64,000 bases of DNA, from contig NW_018343972.1 in NCBI RefSeq assembly GCF_002099425.1, forward strand, positions 3,055,001 to 3,119,000. Direction: 5' to 3'. Shown one piece after another: positions 19,601-30,657 of the stretch. Position 1 is the stretch's first letter. Each line of letters starts with the position of its first letter. The notes under the pieces are model-generated. The model did no database searches. It saw nothing but the letters and a program-made list of their open reading frames with translations, and had not been told where the DNA came from. Position numbers and translations under genes: made by a program. The DNA is from Phascolarctos cinereus. Taxonomy: Eukaryota > Chordata > Mammalia > Diprotodontia > Phascolarctidae.

Positions 19601-22536
19601 GGGGGGGCAGAGCCAAGATGGCAGAATAAAAGCAGTGACTTGATTGAGCTCTCCCCCAAACCCCTCCAAATACCTGTTAAAAATGGCTCTAAATAAATTC
19701 TAGAGCAGCAGAACCCACAAAAAGAAAGTGAAACAAATTTCCAGCTCAAGACATCCTGGATGGTTGATTAGAAAGGTCTATCACGCTGGGCTGGGAGAGA
19801 AATGCAGTTCAGCGTGGGTGTGTGTGCAGGCCTCCAAGGACTGAATCATGGGCAGCTGTAGTGGTTTCCAGATTTCTCAAAGTACAAATGCCAAAGACAA
19901 TTTAGAAGGCAAGTAGGAAAAGTCTGTGACTGTGGTGAGAGAGAAACTTGGTCCCAGCTCCAGTCCTGGCTGCAGAACTGGGGTGGTGGCTACTTCCAGA
20001 GCTTGGCCCCCACACTGAGAGGGAATTGAGTGGCTGATCACAGGAGAATTGCAGGGATCTCTTTGCTGGTGCTGAGGCAGGATTCACTTGCTCTATCCAT
20101 GCTTGGATCTGGGTCACAGTTCTGGGTGCCGGTCCTAGGGTGAGGAGGAGTGCTGGTGTGGTGGAGCATGTGGCAGAGATGAAGAATGAATCCTTCTCAC
20201 AATTCCAAGGAAGAAAAGAGTGCTTGTGGTCACTCATAGAACAGAGCACAGGCCAGGAAAGGAGTAAACACCTCACCCTTGATCACACCACCTGAAGAAC
20301 TGAACACTTACAGGTCCCTAGAAGTATCTCTGAAAACAGCTGCCCCAAACCCCCAAAGCTTGGGAAAATACATTCTCCACACTGGAAGCAGACCTCTACC
20401 TTAATAAAAAGTTTAAAACTCAATAAATTGGCTGGGATCATGAGCAAACTGTGCAAAAAAAAGTCAGACCATAGAATCTTTCTTTGGTGACAAAGAAGAT
20501 CAAAACATACAACCAGAAGAAGACAACAAAATCAAAGCTCCTACATCCAAAGCCTCCAAGAAAAATATGAATCAGTCCCAGGCCATGGAAGAGCTCAAAA
20601 AGGATTTTGAAAAATAAGGAAGAGAAGTAGAGGAAAAACTGGGAAGAGAAATGAGAGTAATGAAAGAAAATCATGAAAAACAGTCAACAGCTTGCTAAAG
20701 GAGACCCCAAAAAATACTGAATAAAATAACACCTTAAAAAATAGCCTAACCCAAATGGCAAAAGAGGTCAAAAAAGCCAATGAGGAGAAGAATGTCTTAA
20801 AAAGAAGAATTGGCCAAATGGAAAATGAAGTCCAAAAGACTACTGAAGAAAATACTTCCTTAAAAATTAGAATGGAGCGATTGGAAGCTAATGACTTTAT
20901 GAGAAATCAAGACATTGTAAAACAAAATCGAAAGAATGAAAAAAAAGAAGACAATGTGAAGTATCTCATTGGAAAAACAACTGACCTGGAAAATAGATCC
21001 AGGAGAAAGAATTCAAAAATTATTGGACTATCTGAAAGCCATGATCAAAAAAAGAGCCCTAGACATCATCTTTCAAGAAATTATCAAGGAAAACTGCCCT
21101 GATATTCTAGAATCAGAGGATAAAATAGAAATGGAAAGAACCCACTAATCACCTCCTGAAAAAGATCCCCAAAGGAAAACTCCCAGGAATATTGGGAATT
21201 CCAATTCCAGAGTTCCCAGGTCAAGGAGAAAATGTTGCAAGCATCCAGAAAGAAACAATTCAAGTATTGTGGAAACACAATCAAGATAATACAAGATTTA
21301 GCAGCTTCTCCATTAAGGGACTTGAGGGCTTGGGCTATGATATTCCAGAGGGCAAAGGAAATGTGATTACAACCAAGAATCACCTACCTAGCAAAGCTGA
21401 CTATAATCCTTTTGGGGGAAAAAAATAGACATTCAATGAAATAGAGGACTTTCAAGCATTCTTGATGAAAAGACCAGAGCTGAATGGAAAATTTGACTTT
21501 CAAATACAAGACTCAAGAGAAGCATGAAGAGGTAAACAGGAAAGATAAATCATAAAGGGACTTATTAAGGTTGAATTGTTTACATTCCTACATGGAAAGA
21601 TGAATTTAACTCATGAGACCTTTGTCAGTATTAGGGTAGTTGGAGAGAAAAAAAATTATATGTATAGAAAGATTGATAGAGGACACAGGGTGAGTTGAAG
21701 ATGAAGGGGTGACATCTGGAGAATAAAATTAAGGGGTAAGAGAGGATTATACTGGGAGAAGGAGAAAGGAGAGGTAGAATGGAGTAAATTATCTCGCATA
21801 AAACAGATAAGAAAAGACTTTTACAGTGTAGAGGAAGTGGGGGAAGGTGAGAGGGAATGAGTGAATCTTATTCTCATCAGATTTGGCTTAAGGAGGGAAT
21901 AACATACACACTCAATTGGGTATGGGAAGCCATCTTACCCTACAGAAAAATAGGGGGCAAAGGGATAAGAGAGTGTGGGGATGATAGAGGGAAGGGCTGA
22001 GTGGGGGAGGGGGTAATCAGAAGCAAACACTTCTGAGGAGGGACAGGGTCAAAAGAGAGAATAGATTAAATGGGGGGCAGGATGGGATAAAGGGAAATAG
22101 AGTTACTTTTCCACAGCATGACTACTATGGGAGTGTTTTGCATGACTACACAAGTATAACCTGTATCAAATTGCTTGCCTTCTCAATCAGGGTGGGTCAG
22201 GGAGGAAGGGAGAAAATTTGGAACCCTAAGTTTTAAAAACAAACGTTCAAAAATTATTTTCACATGCAATTGGGAAATAAGATGTACAGGCAATGGGGTA
22301 TAGAAATCTATCCTGCCCTACAGGAAAATTGAAGAGGAAGGGGATAAGAGAAGGAGGGGGGAGATAGAATAGAGGGTAGATTAGGGGAAAGGGTATTCAG
22401 AATGCACACAGTCTTAGGGTTGGGGGAGGGATGAGATGGGAAGAAAATTTGGAACTCAAAATCTTGTGGGAGTGAATGTTAAAAACTAAAAATAAATTAA
22501 TTAATGAATCTCAAAAAAAAGAAAAGAAAGAAAAAT
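19601..22536 (+). mobile_element. Half-L1 (HAL1-like) element: 5' UTR, ORF1, no ORF2
   Basis: It starts with the full marsupial L1 5' end (gggggggcagagccaagatgg), a 5' UTR to about 20430, then ORF1 (about 20440-21525), then a purine-rich spacer and L1 3' ends with an A-rich tail. No ORF2 is present between ORF1 and the 3' end. The word aaagttt flanks it (19590-19596, 22537-22543), consistent with a short target duplication in the older L1. Half-L1s are a known class. Two L1 3' ends occur in tandem at 22130-22285 and 22430-22515 (see findings). Confidence 0.8.
20440..21525 (+). pseudogene. L1 ORF1 (RNA-binding chaperone) remnant of the half-L1
   Basis: ORF1 proteins bind L1 RNA as coiled-coil trimers. 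The longest intact frame is 20755-21102, about 115 residues: a Lys/Glu-rich heptad region (ENEVQKTTEENTSLKIRMER) followed by the segment before the RRM domain (TTDLENRSRRKN). The C-terminal domain is found in another frame at about 21237-21361 (ASRKKQFKYCGN, then LRDLRAWAMIF), so at least one frameshift and several stops break the gene. The end resembles FQAFLMKRPELNGKF near 21454. Not translated as an intact protein. Confidence 0.75.
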
Positions 22537-23306
22537 AAAGTTTAGGGAACCAGCAAGGAACCTAACTTCAAGAAAGTTGCAGGCTCCAAAATGAATGTAT
22601 AAAAAATAAACCACAATTCTGTGTAATAACAGTAAAATATAGGAAGTAATCATGGAAAATGTAAGTACTAATCAAAATAACTACAAAATACATATAATAT
22701 TTTAGAGTTAATCTTCCAAAGCATAATCAATATCAATAAAGATTCAATGACAAATACCTTCTTGAAGGCATAAAAAAAAATTAGAATAGAGAAGTTCAGT
22801 GCTTATGGGTGGGCTATGCTAATATGATAAAGATGATGATACAATCAAACTTAATTTACAGATTTAATCTTCTACCAATCAAAATAACACAGGACATTTT
22901 ACAGACCAGATAGAATAAAAACAAAATTCATTTGGAAATACAAAAAACCTAGAATATTAAATGAAAAATTACAAAAGATAAAAATGAAGAGACAACTTTC
23001 AGATGTCATTCTATATTAAAGGCAGCAATAATTTAAGCCATTTGGTACTCATTAAATATAGAAGAGTACATCAATAGAATAAAATTTAAAAAAAGATGAA
23101 TCATAAATAAATTAATTCAATAATTCAGTGTTTGATAAATCTGTAAACATAAATTGTGGAAAAACTGTCTATTTGCTAAGAACTATTTAGAAAACTGGAA
23201 AAGAACTTCAAAAATGTAAGGTTAGGGTAACATATTAAATCATCTTCCACAATATATTCAAAATGGATGTTACCTGATTATTGAAGATCATGATATTAAC
23301 AAATAA

Positions 23307-23310
<4 letters not shown>
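22537..23310 (+). mobile_element. Old L1, ORF2 part 2
   Basis: It resumes after the half-L1 with acttcaagaaagttgcaggc and proceeds through gaagttcagtgcttatgggt and aaattcatttggaaatacaa, matching the region after the RT domain. Highly diverged. It probably continues beyond the GA repeat to about 23560. Confidence 0.65.

Positions 23311-23343
<33 letters not shown>
23311..23343 (+). repeat. (GA)n microsatellite
   Basis: Sixteen to seventeen uninterrupted GA units inside old L1 sequence. Confidence 0.97.
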
Positions 23344-23344
<1 letters not shown>

Positions 23345-23639
23345 CAAATCATATGCCTTCCATAGCTATGGATAGAAGAATTCCTAACCAAGCAAGGGAC
23401 AGATATAATTATGGAAAGACAATGTGACTGAATTATAATTTCTTTGACTGATTTTCTGATTAAAACTAAGCAAACATTTTCATTACTTCTGTCTCAAGAT
23501 CAAAGGAACAGGGGGATATGACTATCAAATGAAATCTAATGAAGAAAGTATACCAATCCCCTTTACAGATCCTCCAAAGATTCAAGGACTGAGGTGGGTC
23601 TAGAGTGGGGCATTTTAATCTAATTTTGAAAATCTATAA

Positions 23640-23825
23640 TCCAGAGTACCAGAATCCTACTTGAAAGCTATATCTGGCATGTATATAGTTTGCATGTTGT
23701 TCCCCCCAATAAAATATAAGCTCTTTGAAGACAGTGGTTATGCTTTTTGTCCTTTTTTTTTTTTAACTTTCCAGTGCTTGGCAAAGTATCTTGCACACAA
23801 TATAGGTGTTTTGCTTTGTTTTGTT
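23640..23825 (+). mobile_element. L2 3' end
   Basis: The block ccaataaaatataagctctt, tgaagacagtggttatgctt, tttccagtgcttggcaaagt and gcacacaatataggtg is the L2 3' terminus. A T-run near 23752 interrupts it. Confidence 0.65.
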
Positions 23826-23829
23826 TTAA

Positions 23830-24237
23830 CATTCTTTTTTTTAAATTATTTTTGCCTGCCATATCCATGGAGAAGGCAAGAAATATATCAATTATACATG
23901 TGAAGTCATGCAAAATATATTTCCATATTAGCCATGTTGCAAGAAAAAAAAGTAAAGCAAGAAATATAAAGAAAATGAAAAAACAAAGTATGTTTCAAGC
24001 TACACTTAGAGTTCATCAGTTCTCTATCTAGAGGTGGATAGCATTTTCATGGTGAGTCCTTTTGAATTATCTTGGATCATTTTATTCATCAGAGTATTTA
24101 AGTCTTTCACAGTTGGTCAAGGTTAAAATATTGATGTTATTATATACAACATTCGCCTGGTTCTGTTCATATCACTTTGTATCAGTTCAAGTAAGTTTTT
24201 TCAGATTTTTCTGAAATCATCCTGCTCATCATTTCTT
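23830..24237 (-). mobile_element. Old L1 3' end, minus strand, part 1
   Basis: On the minus strand it is the L1 3' UTR and end of ORF2. Plus-strand landmarks are atggatagcattttcatgg and ttcgcctggttctgttcata. The last 16 bases (24222-24237, ctgctcatcatttctt) are one copy of a target duplication made by a younger L1. Confidence 0.8.
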
Positions 24238-25256
24238 TTTTCAATTAATGAATTAATACTTAGTTTTCAACAGCCACTTCTGCAAGATTTTGAGTTCCAA
24301 ATCCCCTCCTCCCCACCCTAACACAGTATGCATTTTGATATAGACTACACATGTACAATCATATTGAACATATTTCCACAGAAATATTAAAGCAAATGAG
24401 AGCAAAAGGGAAAAACCATGGGGAAGAAAAAAACAGAAAATAGTGTGCTTTGATTTGCATTCAGACTCCATAGTTCTTTTTCTGGATTTGGGCAACACCT
24501 TCCATTACGAGTCCCTTGGAATTGTCCTAGATCATTGCATTGTTCAGAAGATAGAAGTCTAACAAAATCAGTCATCACACAACATTGCTCTCACTGTGTA
24601 CAATGTTCTCCTGGTTCTGCTCACTTCCTTCAGCATCAGTTCATGTAAGTCTTTCCAGGTTTTTCTGAAATCTGCTTGCTTATCATTTTTTATGGAACAA
24701 TAGTATTCCATTACATTCATATACAATTTGTTCAGCCGTTCCTCAACTGATTGGCATCCCCTGAATTTCCAATTCTTTGCCACCACACACACACACACAA
24801 AAACAACTGGTATAAACATTTTTGTACATGTGGGTCCTTTTCCCTTTTTTATGATCTCTTTGGGAAACAGACCTAGAAATGGTATTGCTAAGTCAAAGTT
24901 TTATAGCCCTTTGGGCATAATTCCAAATTGCTCTCCAGAATGGTTGGACTAATTCACAACACCAATGATGCATTAGTGTTCCTATTTTCCTACGTCTTCC
25001 ACATTTATCACTTTCCTGTTTTGTCATGTTAGCCAATCTGATAGGTGAGAGGTAGTACCCCAGAGTTGTTTTAATTTGTATTTCCCTAATCAATAGTGGT
25101 TTAAAGTATTTTTATATGACTATAGATAGCTTTGATTTCTTCATTTGAAAACTGCCTATTCATATCCTTTGACTATTTGTCAATTGGGGAATGACTTGTA
25201 TTCTTATAAATTTGAATCAGTTCTCTGTATATTTTAGAAATGAGGCCTTTATCAGC
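24238..25256 (-). mobile_element. Younger L1 3' fragment, minus strand, nested in an older L1
   Basis: About 1.02 kb of L1 ORF2 C-terminus and 3' UTR. Minus-strand peptides include MNVMEYYCSI and ADFRKTWKDLHELML. A perfect 16-bp target duplication ctgctcatcatttctt lies at 24222-24237 and 25257-25272. The insertion split an older copy of the same strand and region. A short (CA)n is at 24783-24799. Confidence 0.93.
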
Positions 25257-25272
25257 TGCTCATCATTTCTTA

Positions 25273-26288
25273 ATGCACAATAGCATTCCGTTACAATCAT
25301 ATACCAAAACTTCTTTAGCCATTTCCCTATTGTTGGGCATCCCCCTAAATTTCCAATTCTTTGCCATTACAAAAAGAGTTGCTATAAATATTTTTGTACA
25401 TACAGAACATCCCCCCCTTTAAATTTCTTTGGGATACAAAACTAGTAGTTGTATGGCTGAAGAAAAGGATATGCACAGTTGTTGGACATGGTTTGAAGTT
25501 ATTCTCTAGAATGGTTGGACTAGTTTATAAGTCCAACAATAATGCATTAATATACTCCCCCCCCCGACTCATTATTTTTCTTTTGGGGGTGGTGTGGGAT
25601 CAGGTTAGCCAAACTTATAAGAGTGAGATGATATCTCAGAGTTGTTTAATTTGCATTTCTCTAATCAATAGGGTTTTGGAGCATTTTTCAAATGATTTTT
25701 TTTCCTGAAAACTTCCTGTTATATCTATTGACCATTCATCAATTGGATAATGGATCTTATTTTTTATGAATTTGGCTCAATTCTGTGTATTTTTGAGAAA
25801 AGGAGCCTTTATCAGAGAAATTTGCTATAATTTCTACACATACCCCCACCCAGTTTCCTCCTTTCTTTCTAATTTTGGTTACATTGGTTTGGTTTTTAAT
25901 TTCATGTAATAAAAATTACCCGTTTTACTTCCCTAACTTTTTCTATCTTTTGTTTGGTTATGAAATCTTGTCTTAGCCATAGATCCAATGGGTAAATTTT
26001 CCCATACTCCAGTAAATTGCTTTTATGTCTAAATTGTTTACTGATTTTGACCTTATTTTGGCATAATTTATGAGATGTTGGTCTATATCTATTTTCTGCC
26101 AAACCAATTTCCAGTTTTCCCAGAAATTTTTGTCAAAAAGTAATTTCTTTCCATGAAAGCTTGGATTTTGGGTTTTATAAAAAAACTAAATTTTACTATA
26201 GCCATTTGCTACTGTGTATTGTATACCTAATCTATTCTACTGATCCACCATTCTATTTCTTAGCCAGTTTTAGATTGTTTTGATGATT
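25273..26288 (-). mobile_element. Old L1, ORF2 C-terminal half, minus strand, part 2
   Basis: It resumes the older L1 with aatgcacaatagcattccg and continues to ccagttttagattgttttga, parallel to 40230-41300 of the other minus-strand L1. No frame is open for long. It ends where an RTE 3' end begins. Confidence 0.85.
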
Positions 26289-27527
26289 GTTGTAGCTGTT
26301 GTTCAGTTGTTCAGTCATCTCTGACTTTTTGTGACCCCATGGACATTACCATGCCAGGTACTTATATCCTTTACTATCTCCCAAAGGATGTTCGTGTTTG
26401 TTGCTTCCACTTTCCCAACATCAATTGCCCATTGAGTTTTGTCTTCTTATTATGTGGCCAAAGTATTTAAGCTTCAACTACAGTATTTGTCCTTCCAATG
26501 AGTAGACTGAATTAATTTCTTTAAGTCATAAATGATTTGATCTCTTTACTTTCCAAGAAACTCTCAAAAGTCTTCTCCAGCATCACAATTCAAAAGCAAT
26601 GATTCTGTGGTACTCAGCTGTACTTACAATCCAACTCCTACATCCATTTATTACCATTGAAAAACTATAGCTTTGATTGTACTAGTGGGATGATATCTTT
26701 GCTTTTCAGTATGTTGTCCAGAATTTCCATGGCTTTCCTTCCAAGGAGAAAGTGTCCTTCAATTTCACATCTTCAGTCTCTGTCTTCAGTGATCTTTGAG
26801 CCCAAAAATATAAAATCTAACATTGCCTCCATTTCTTCTCACTCTATTTGCCAGGAAGTGATGAGACCAGTGGCCAAGATCTTTTTTTTTTTAATGTTAA
26901 GCTTCAAGCCAGCTTTACACTTTTCCTCTTTCACCACCATCAACAGGCTGTTTAATTCTTCTTCACTTTCTGCCATTAGACTGGCATTGTCTGCATATCT
27001 GAGACTGTTGATATTTCTCACCACAACCTTAATTCTGCCTTTTGACTCATCCAACCTGGTATTTCTCAGGATGTACTCTGTATCTAAGTTAAAGAAATAA
27101 GGGGACATTATACAACCTTGTTATACTCCTTTTTCCAATCTTAAATCAAACCATTGTTCCATGCTTGGTTCTAACTGTTGCTTCTTGACCTGCATACAGG
27201 TTCCCTAGGAGATAAGTAAGATGATCTGGTACTCCCATCTCTTTGAGAACTTGCCACATTTTGTTGTGATCCATACAGTCAAAGGTTTTAGTTTAGTCAA
27301 TGAAGCAGAAGTAGATGTATTTATGAATCTCCCTTGCTTTCTCCATAATCCAGTGAATGTTGGCAATTTGGTCTCTAGTTCCTCTGCCTCTTTGAAAACA
27401 AGCTTACACTTCTGGTAATTCTCAGTTCACATATTGCTGACACCTAGCTTGCAGAATCTTAAGCATAACTTAGCTGACATGTGAAATGAGTGCAATTGTT
27501 TGGTAATTTGAACATTCTTGGCATTGC
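26289..27527 (-). mobile_element. RTE (BovB-like) LINE, minus strand
   Basis: The RTE 3' end lies at the left (gttgttcagttgttcagtca) and ORF2 runs leftward. The minus-strand frame 26839-27108 codes a reverse transcriptase segment with LRYADNASLMAESEEEL and GLKLNI; the catalytic block reads YADN instead of YADD. 5' truncated or cut at 27527, where LTR-derived sequence starts. The part 26761-27527 is almost identical to the other RTE copy in inverted orientation. Confidence 0.92.
26761..27527 (-). repeat. Left arm of a 767-bp near-perfect inverted repeat
   Basis: Each base n pairs with 56721-n in the right arm (29194-29960). By hand alignment there are three mismatches (27092, 27300, 27416) and no indels. 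To the left of 26761 homology continues but at only about 75-80 %. Confidence 0.93.
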
Positions 27528-27534
27528 ATCACCT

Positions 27535-27715
27535 GGTTGAAAATCTCATACCCAAGAGGCTGAGCCTTTCTCATGCCTGCTCGTCCTCACGGGTGTTACC
27601 TAGCCTATGTGAGTTATCACTAATAAACTGTCTAGAAGGAGATTTGAGTTGAATTCTTTCAGACAGGGCCCAATACCGTAATCTTGGGGTTCCCAGCACC
27701 CCAAAACCTCTAGAC
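27535..27715 (+). mobile_element. LTR fragment, plus strand, related to the 4.1-kb LTR
   Basis: It shares the U5-like end with the solo LTR at 4098-4642: gagttgaattctttcagaca, cttggggttcccagcacccc, and aaaacctctagacctc, preceded by an AATAAA signal near 27622. The upstream part differs. Fossil, no internal region recognised; family not named. Confidence 0.6.
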
Positions 27716-27849
27716 CTCTTTAACTCCAGAATCAATTTGAGGTGTTAATTTGAAGTTGTCTATAGGGAAATGCTGGGAAAGCTTGGCTGCTTCCTCTACT
27801 GTTATCTTGGCTGTGCCCCTCCACAAAACATGCTCTTCATAAATGCTTA
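27716..27849. other. Short unassigned segment with an L2/MIR-like end
   Basis: ggctgtgcccctccacaaaa is unassigned. ataaatgcttattgattgaa resembles an L2 or MIR 3' terminus. Confidence 0.3.
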
Positions 27850-28326
27850 TTGATTGAATGAAAAATTTGACTGCATGAAATTAAAAGGCTTTTTGCACAA
27901 ACAAAATTAGTATATGTAAGATAAGAAGAGAAACAGTGAAATGGGGAAACCATATCTAATACCTGATTAAAGTTTGCTGTCCAAGCTAAGTACACAACCA
28001 ACAGAAATATATAATGCCAAAGGCCATTCTCCAATAGCTAAGTAGTCAAAGGCTATGAGGACAGAGTACTCAAAAGAAGTATAAACTTTCAACAAGCACA
28101 TGAAAAAAATACTCTAAATGATAAAATGAAGATTAATGAAGTGTTAATTGAAATAACTCTGAGGTTACAACTCATACCCACTGCTCACCTCCAATGAGCA
28201 ACATTAACAAAAGATTGAAATAGTTTTGAAGGGGATGTAGAAAGACAGGCACAATGATACATTGCTGGTGGAGCCATGAGTTGGTACAGAAATTCTGTGA
28301 AGTAAAACGGCTAAAGTTTCCTTAAA
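27850..28326 (+). mobile_element. L1 ORF2 C-terminal fragment, plus strand, part 1
   Basis: Plus-strand sequence matches L1 ORF2 (aaaatttgactgcatgaaat, aaaaggctttttgcacaaac, gccattctccaatagctaag). It is cut at 28326 by an RTE insertion and continues at 30658. Confidence 0.8.
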
Positions 28327-29193
28327 GGTAGAGAAACCCTATATAGTCAATTAAAACAAGACCTGGAGCTGACTGTGGCTCAGAACAAGAGCTCCTTATT
28401 GTCAAATTAACACTTAAATTGAAGAAAGTAGGGTAAACCATCATAATATACAGGTATGACCTAAATAACATCCCTTATGAACATGAAATAGAAATGATAA
28501 ATAGATTTAAGAGATTAGATGTAGTAGATAGAGTACCTGGAGAACTATGGTGGACAGGAGGCAGCAACAAAAATATTCCAAGGAAAAAGAAGAGCAAAAA
28601 AGCAAAATAGTTGTTTGATGAGGCTGCATAATTAGTTGAGGATACAAGGAAAGTGAAAGGTAAAGAAGTAAAGGAAAAATATACCCAACCAAGTGCAGAA
28701 TTCCACGGAATGGCCAGAAGAGATAAGATTTTCTCAAATAGGCAATTCAAAGAAGTAGAAGAAAACAATAGACTGGGAAAGACAAAACATCTCTTCAAAG
28801 AAAATTAGAGATATTAAGGGAACTTAAGGGAAAAATGAGCATGATAAAAGGCAAAAATGGTAGGGACTTAACAGAAGTAGAAGAGATTAAGAAGAGGGGT
28901 CAAGAGTATACAAAAGAACTACATGAGAAAGAGGTTAACTTCTCTGATAACCAAGATGGTGTGGTTACTGAATTAAAGCTAAACATCCTGGAGAATGAAG
29001 TCAAGTGGGTCTTAGTAGGCATTGCTAACAACAAGACTAGTGGAGGTGATGGAATTCTAACTGAGCTCTTTAAAATCCTGGAAGATGATGGTGTTAGAGT
29101 GTTATTTATACTCAATATGCCAACAAATTTGGAAAACTCAACAGTGACCACTGGATTGGAAAAGATCAGTTTACATTCCAATCTTAAAGAAGA

Positions 29194-29960
29194 GCAATGC
29201 CAAGAATGTTCAAATTACCAAACAATTGCACTCATTTCACATGTCAGCTAAGTTATGCTTAAGATTCTGCAAGCTAGGTGTCAGCAATATGTGAACTGAG
29301 AATTGCCAGAAGTGTAAGCTTGTTTTCAAAGAGGCAGAGGAACTAGAGACCAAATTGCCAACATTCACTGGATTATGGAGAAAGCAAGGGAGATTCATAA
29401 ATACATCTACTTCTGCTTCACTGACTAAACTAAAACCTTTGACTGTATGGATCACAACAAAATGTGGCAAGTTCTCAAAGAGATGGGAGTACCAGATCAT
29501 CTTACTTATCTCCTAGGGAACCTGTATGCAGGTCAAGAAGCAACAGTTAGAACCAAGCATGGAACAATGGTTTGATTTAAGATTGGAAAAAGGAGTATAA
29601 CAAGGTTGTATAATGTCCCCTTATTTCTCTAACTTAGATACAGAGTACATCCTGAGAAATACCAGGTTGGATGAGTCAAAAGGCAGAATTAAGGTTGTGG
29701 TGAGAAATATCAACAGTCTCAGATATGCAGACAATGCCAGTCTAATGGCAGAAAGTGAAGAAGAATTAAACAGCCTGTTGATGGTGGTGAAAGAGGAAAA
29801 GTGTAAAGCTGGCTTGAAGCTTAACATTAAAAAAAAAAAGATCTTGGCCACTGGTCTCATCACTTCCTGGCAAATAGAGTGAGAAGAAATGGAGGCAATG
29901 TTAGATTTTATATTTTTGGGCTCAAAGATCACTGAAGACAGAGACTGAAGATGTGAAATT
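29194..29960 (+). repeat. Right arm of the 767-bp near-perfect inverted repeat
   Basis: Pairs with 26761-27527. Mismatching positions are 29305, 29421 and 29629. The RTE continues on both sides beyond this tract, but outside it the left copy is either diverged or absent. Confidence 0.93.
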
Positions 29961-30054
29961 AAAAGACACTTGCTTCTTGGATGGAAAGCCATGGAACTAG
30001 ATAGCAAACCAAAAAGCAGAGATATCACTTTGCTGATAATAGTCTGTATAGTCA

Positions 30055-30207
30055 ATGCGGGGGGTGGGAAACCTGCGAATTTGGATTTAATCCAAACTTC
30101 ACAGAACAGTGAATATTTGTTCTGTGAAGTTTGGATTCAGTCAAAGGGCCACACTTGAGGACCTAGAGGGCCCCATGTGGCCTCAAGGCCACAGGTTCCC
30201 CACCCCT
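30055..30207. mobile_element. hAT-type MITE inside the RTE
   Basis: Same family as 5385-5568: gggtgggaaacctgcgaat at the left and caggttccccacccctgg at the right, with the internal inverted pair aatccaaacttcacagaac and gttctgtgaagtttggatt. It is a palindromic non-autonomous element. The RTE sequence tatagtcaa / tatagctatgg resumes on the other side. Confidence 0.85.
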
Positions 30208-30657
30208 GGTTATAGCTATGGTTTTCCCAGCGGTAATATATGTCTGTGAGAGTTGGATTATAAAGACAGCTGAGCATCACAGAATTGTTGCTTTTGAATT
30301 GTGAGACTGGGGAAGACTTTTGAGAGTCCCTTGGAGAGCCAAGAGATCAAACAAGTCACGATTTAAAGCAATTAATTCAGGCTATTCACTAGAAGGTCAA
30401 ATACTGAAGTTGAAAATTAAATGCTTTGTCACATAATAAGAAGCCAGGACTCATTAGGAAGGACTCTGATGTTGGGAAAGATTAAAGGCAAAAGGAAAAG
30501 CAGATGACAGAGGATGGGATGGATAGATATTGTCATGGAAACAATGAACATAAAGTTGGACAAATTTTGGGAGATAGTAAAAGATAGAAGTGCCTAATGT
30601 GCTATGGTCCATGGGATCATGAAGAGTCAGACGCAGCTGAATGACTGAACAACAAGC

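Larger units (their letters stand above)
28327..30657 (+). mobile_element. RTE (BovB-like) LINE, plus strand, 5' truncated
   Basis: About 2.3 kb covering the C-terminal part of RTE ORF2 and the 3' UTR. Frames 28835-29251 (DLTEVEEIKKRGQEYTKEL, KTSGGDGILTELFKILEDD) and 29613-29882 (reverse transcriptase core with YADN) are typical BovB-clade pieces. The 3' end reads gactgaacaacaag. A 9-bp target duplication ttccttaaa flanks it (28318-28326, 30658-30666), splitting an L1. A hAT MITE is inserted at about 30055-30207. Several frameshifts and stops make it inactive. Confidence 0.93.

Noticed and set aside
20755-21102. 115-codon Lys/Glu-rich coiled-coil frame
   Set aside because: It is the L1 ORF1 coiled-coil domain in a half-L1, not a host gene.
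26657-27100. 147-codon plus-strand frame and its near twin at 29621-30055 on the minus strand
   Set aside because: Both are antisense shadows of the RTE reverse transcriptase. Their similarity to each other comes from the inverted near-identical tract, not from a gene family.
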